From Armatimonadota bacterium (lineage in GTDB: Bacteria > Armatimonadota > UBA5829): a DNA stretch of 6,936 bases. The position numbers and the translations under genes are program-made. Location of the stretch: positions 1-6,936 of the forward strand of contig JAMCYN010000099.1 in assembly GCA_023474015.1 (NCBI GenBank). Reading direction: 5' to 3'. Below the pieces are notes generated by a model, which did no database searches, was not told the origin of the DNA, and was given only the letters and a program-made list of their open reading frames with translations. Shown one piece after another: positions 6,933 to 6,936 of this stretch (its first letter is position 1; every line of letters begins with the position of its first letter).

Positions 6933-6936
6933 GGCT

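Larger units (their letters stand above)
6785..6936. mobile_element. Putative end of an inserted mobile element (truncated by window edge)
   Basis: The GC-rich coding character of the upstream gene stops near 6785 and is replaced by a nest of repeats. TTATGTG or TTATGTA occurs at 6786, 6812 and 6829, and CACATAA at 6799 and 6889. TGCCCGT (6820-6826) also pairs with ACGGGCA (6865-6871). Dense palindromic sites at a junction that breaks a gene fit the terminal binding sites of a recombinase or transposase. A tyrosine-recombinase element such as a recombinase-in-trio (RIT) type is one candidate, but no recombinase gene is visible. An open frame starting GTG 6901 (VELQITKPVHKA) runs off the edge and could be the first gene of the element, though it has no clear SD. 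Alternatives are an att site or a repeat family. Confidence 0.4.

Noticed and set aside
6901..6936. Start of a recombinase gene (GTG 6901, VELQITKPVHKA)
   Set aside because: Only 12 codons are visible and there is no clear SD, so it is not called as a gene; it is mentioned with the putative element.

Overview
The window is a piece of a tailed-phage (Caudoviricetes) or prophage DNA-packaging and head module, all read on the plus strand. In order it holds the 3' part of a large terminase gene, a 320-base stretch with no convincing gene, a complete portal gene, and a very large MuF-type minor head protein gene. The order terL - portal - MuF head protein is the standard one for this module. The DNA is moderately GC-rich with GGAGG-type ribosome binding sites, so the host is a bacterium. 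I cannot name the taxon or say whether this is a prophage, a free phage or a metagenomic contig.

Positions 2-1156 encode the end of TerL: the ATPase Walker B and coupling motifs, then an RNase H-like nuclease with three candidate acidic residues. Positions 1157-1476 hold two tiny overlapping ORFs, a cluster of three ATTGCCG repeats around a hairpin, and a GC-rich hairpin in front of the portal ribosome binding site. Positions 1477-3006 encode the portal, which ends in an unusual four-cysteine tail. Its stop overlaps a GTG that starts the third gene (3003-6932).

The third gene is the most interesting one. It starts as a Mu gpF-like head morphogenesis protein with a CxxC...HCxCxC cluster. It continues into a gapless 95-residue tandem duplication of SAP/Rho-N-like modules, then a kinase-like domain resembling HipA (NHDGHAK...IDKG motifs), then a helical region and an unrecognised C-terminal domain. 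This matches the known theme of MuF 'polymorphic toxin' or 'polyvalent' proteins: virion proteins carrying effector domains that may enter the cell with phage DNA. In this model TerL packages DNA through the portal, and the MuF protein sits in the head near the portal.

The last ~150 bases differ from the rest. From 6786 the sequence becomes a nest of TTATGTG/CACATAA repeats, including a perfect 15-bp inverted repeat and a perfect 7-6-7 palindrome. The reading frame there encodes an odd cysteine-rich tail. This looks like the end of a mobile element inserted into the MuF gene, possibly of a tyrosine-recombinase type, so the annotated C-terminus is probably not native. The element body lies beyond the window.
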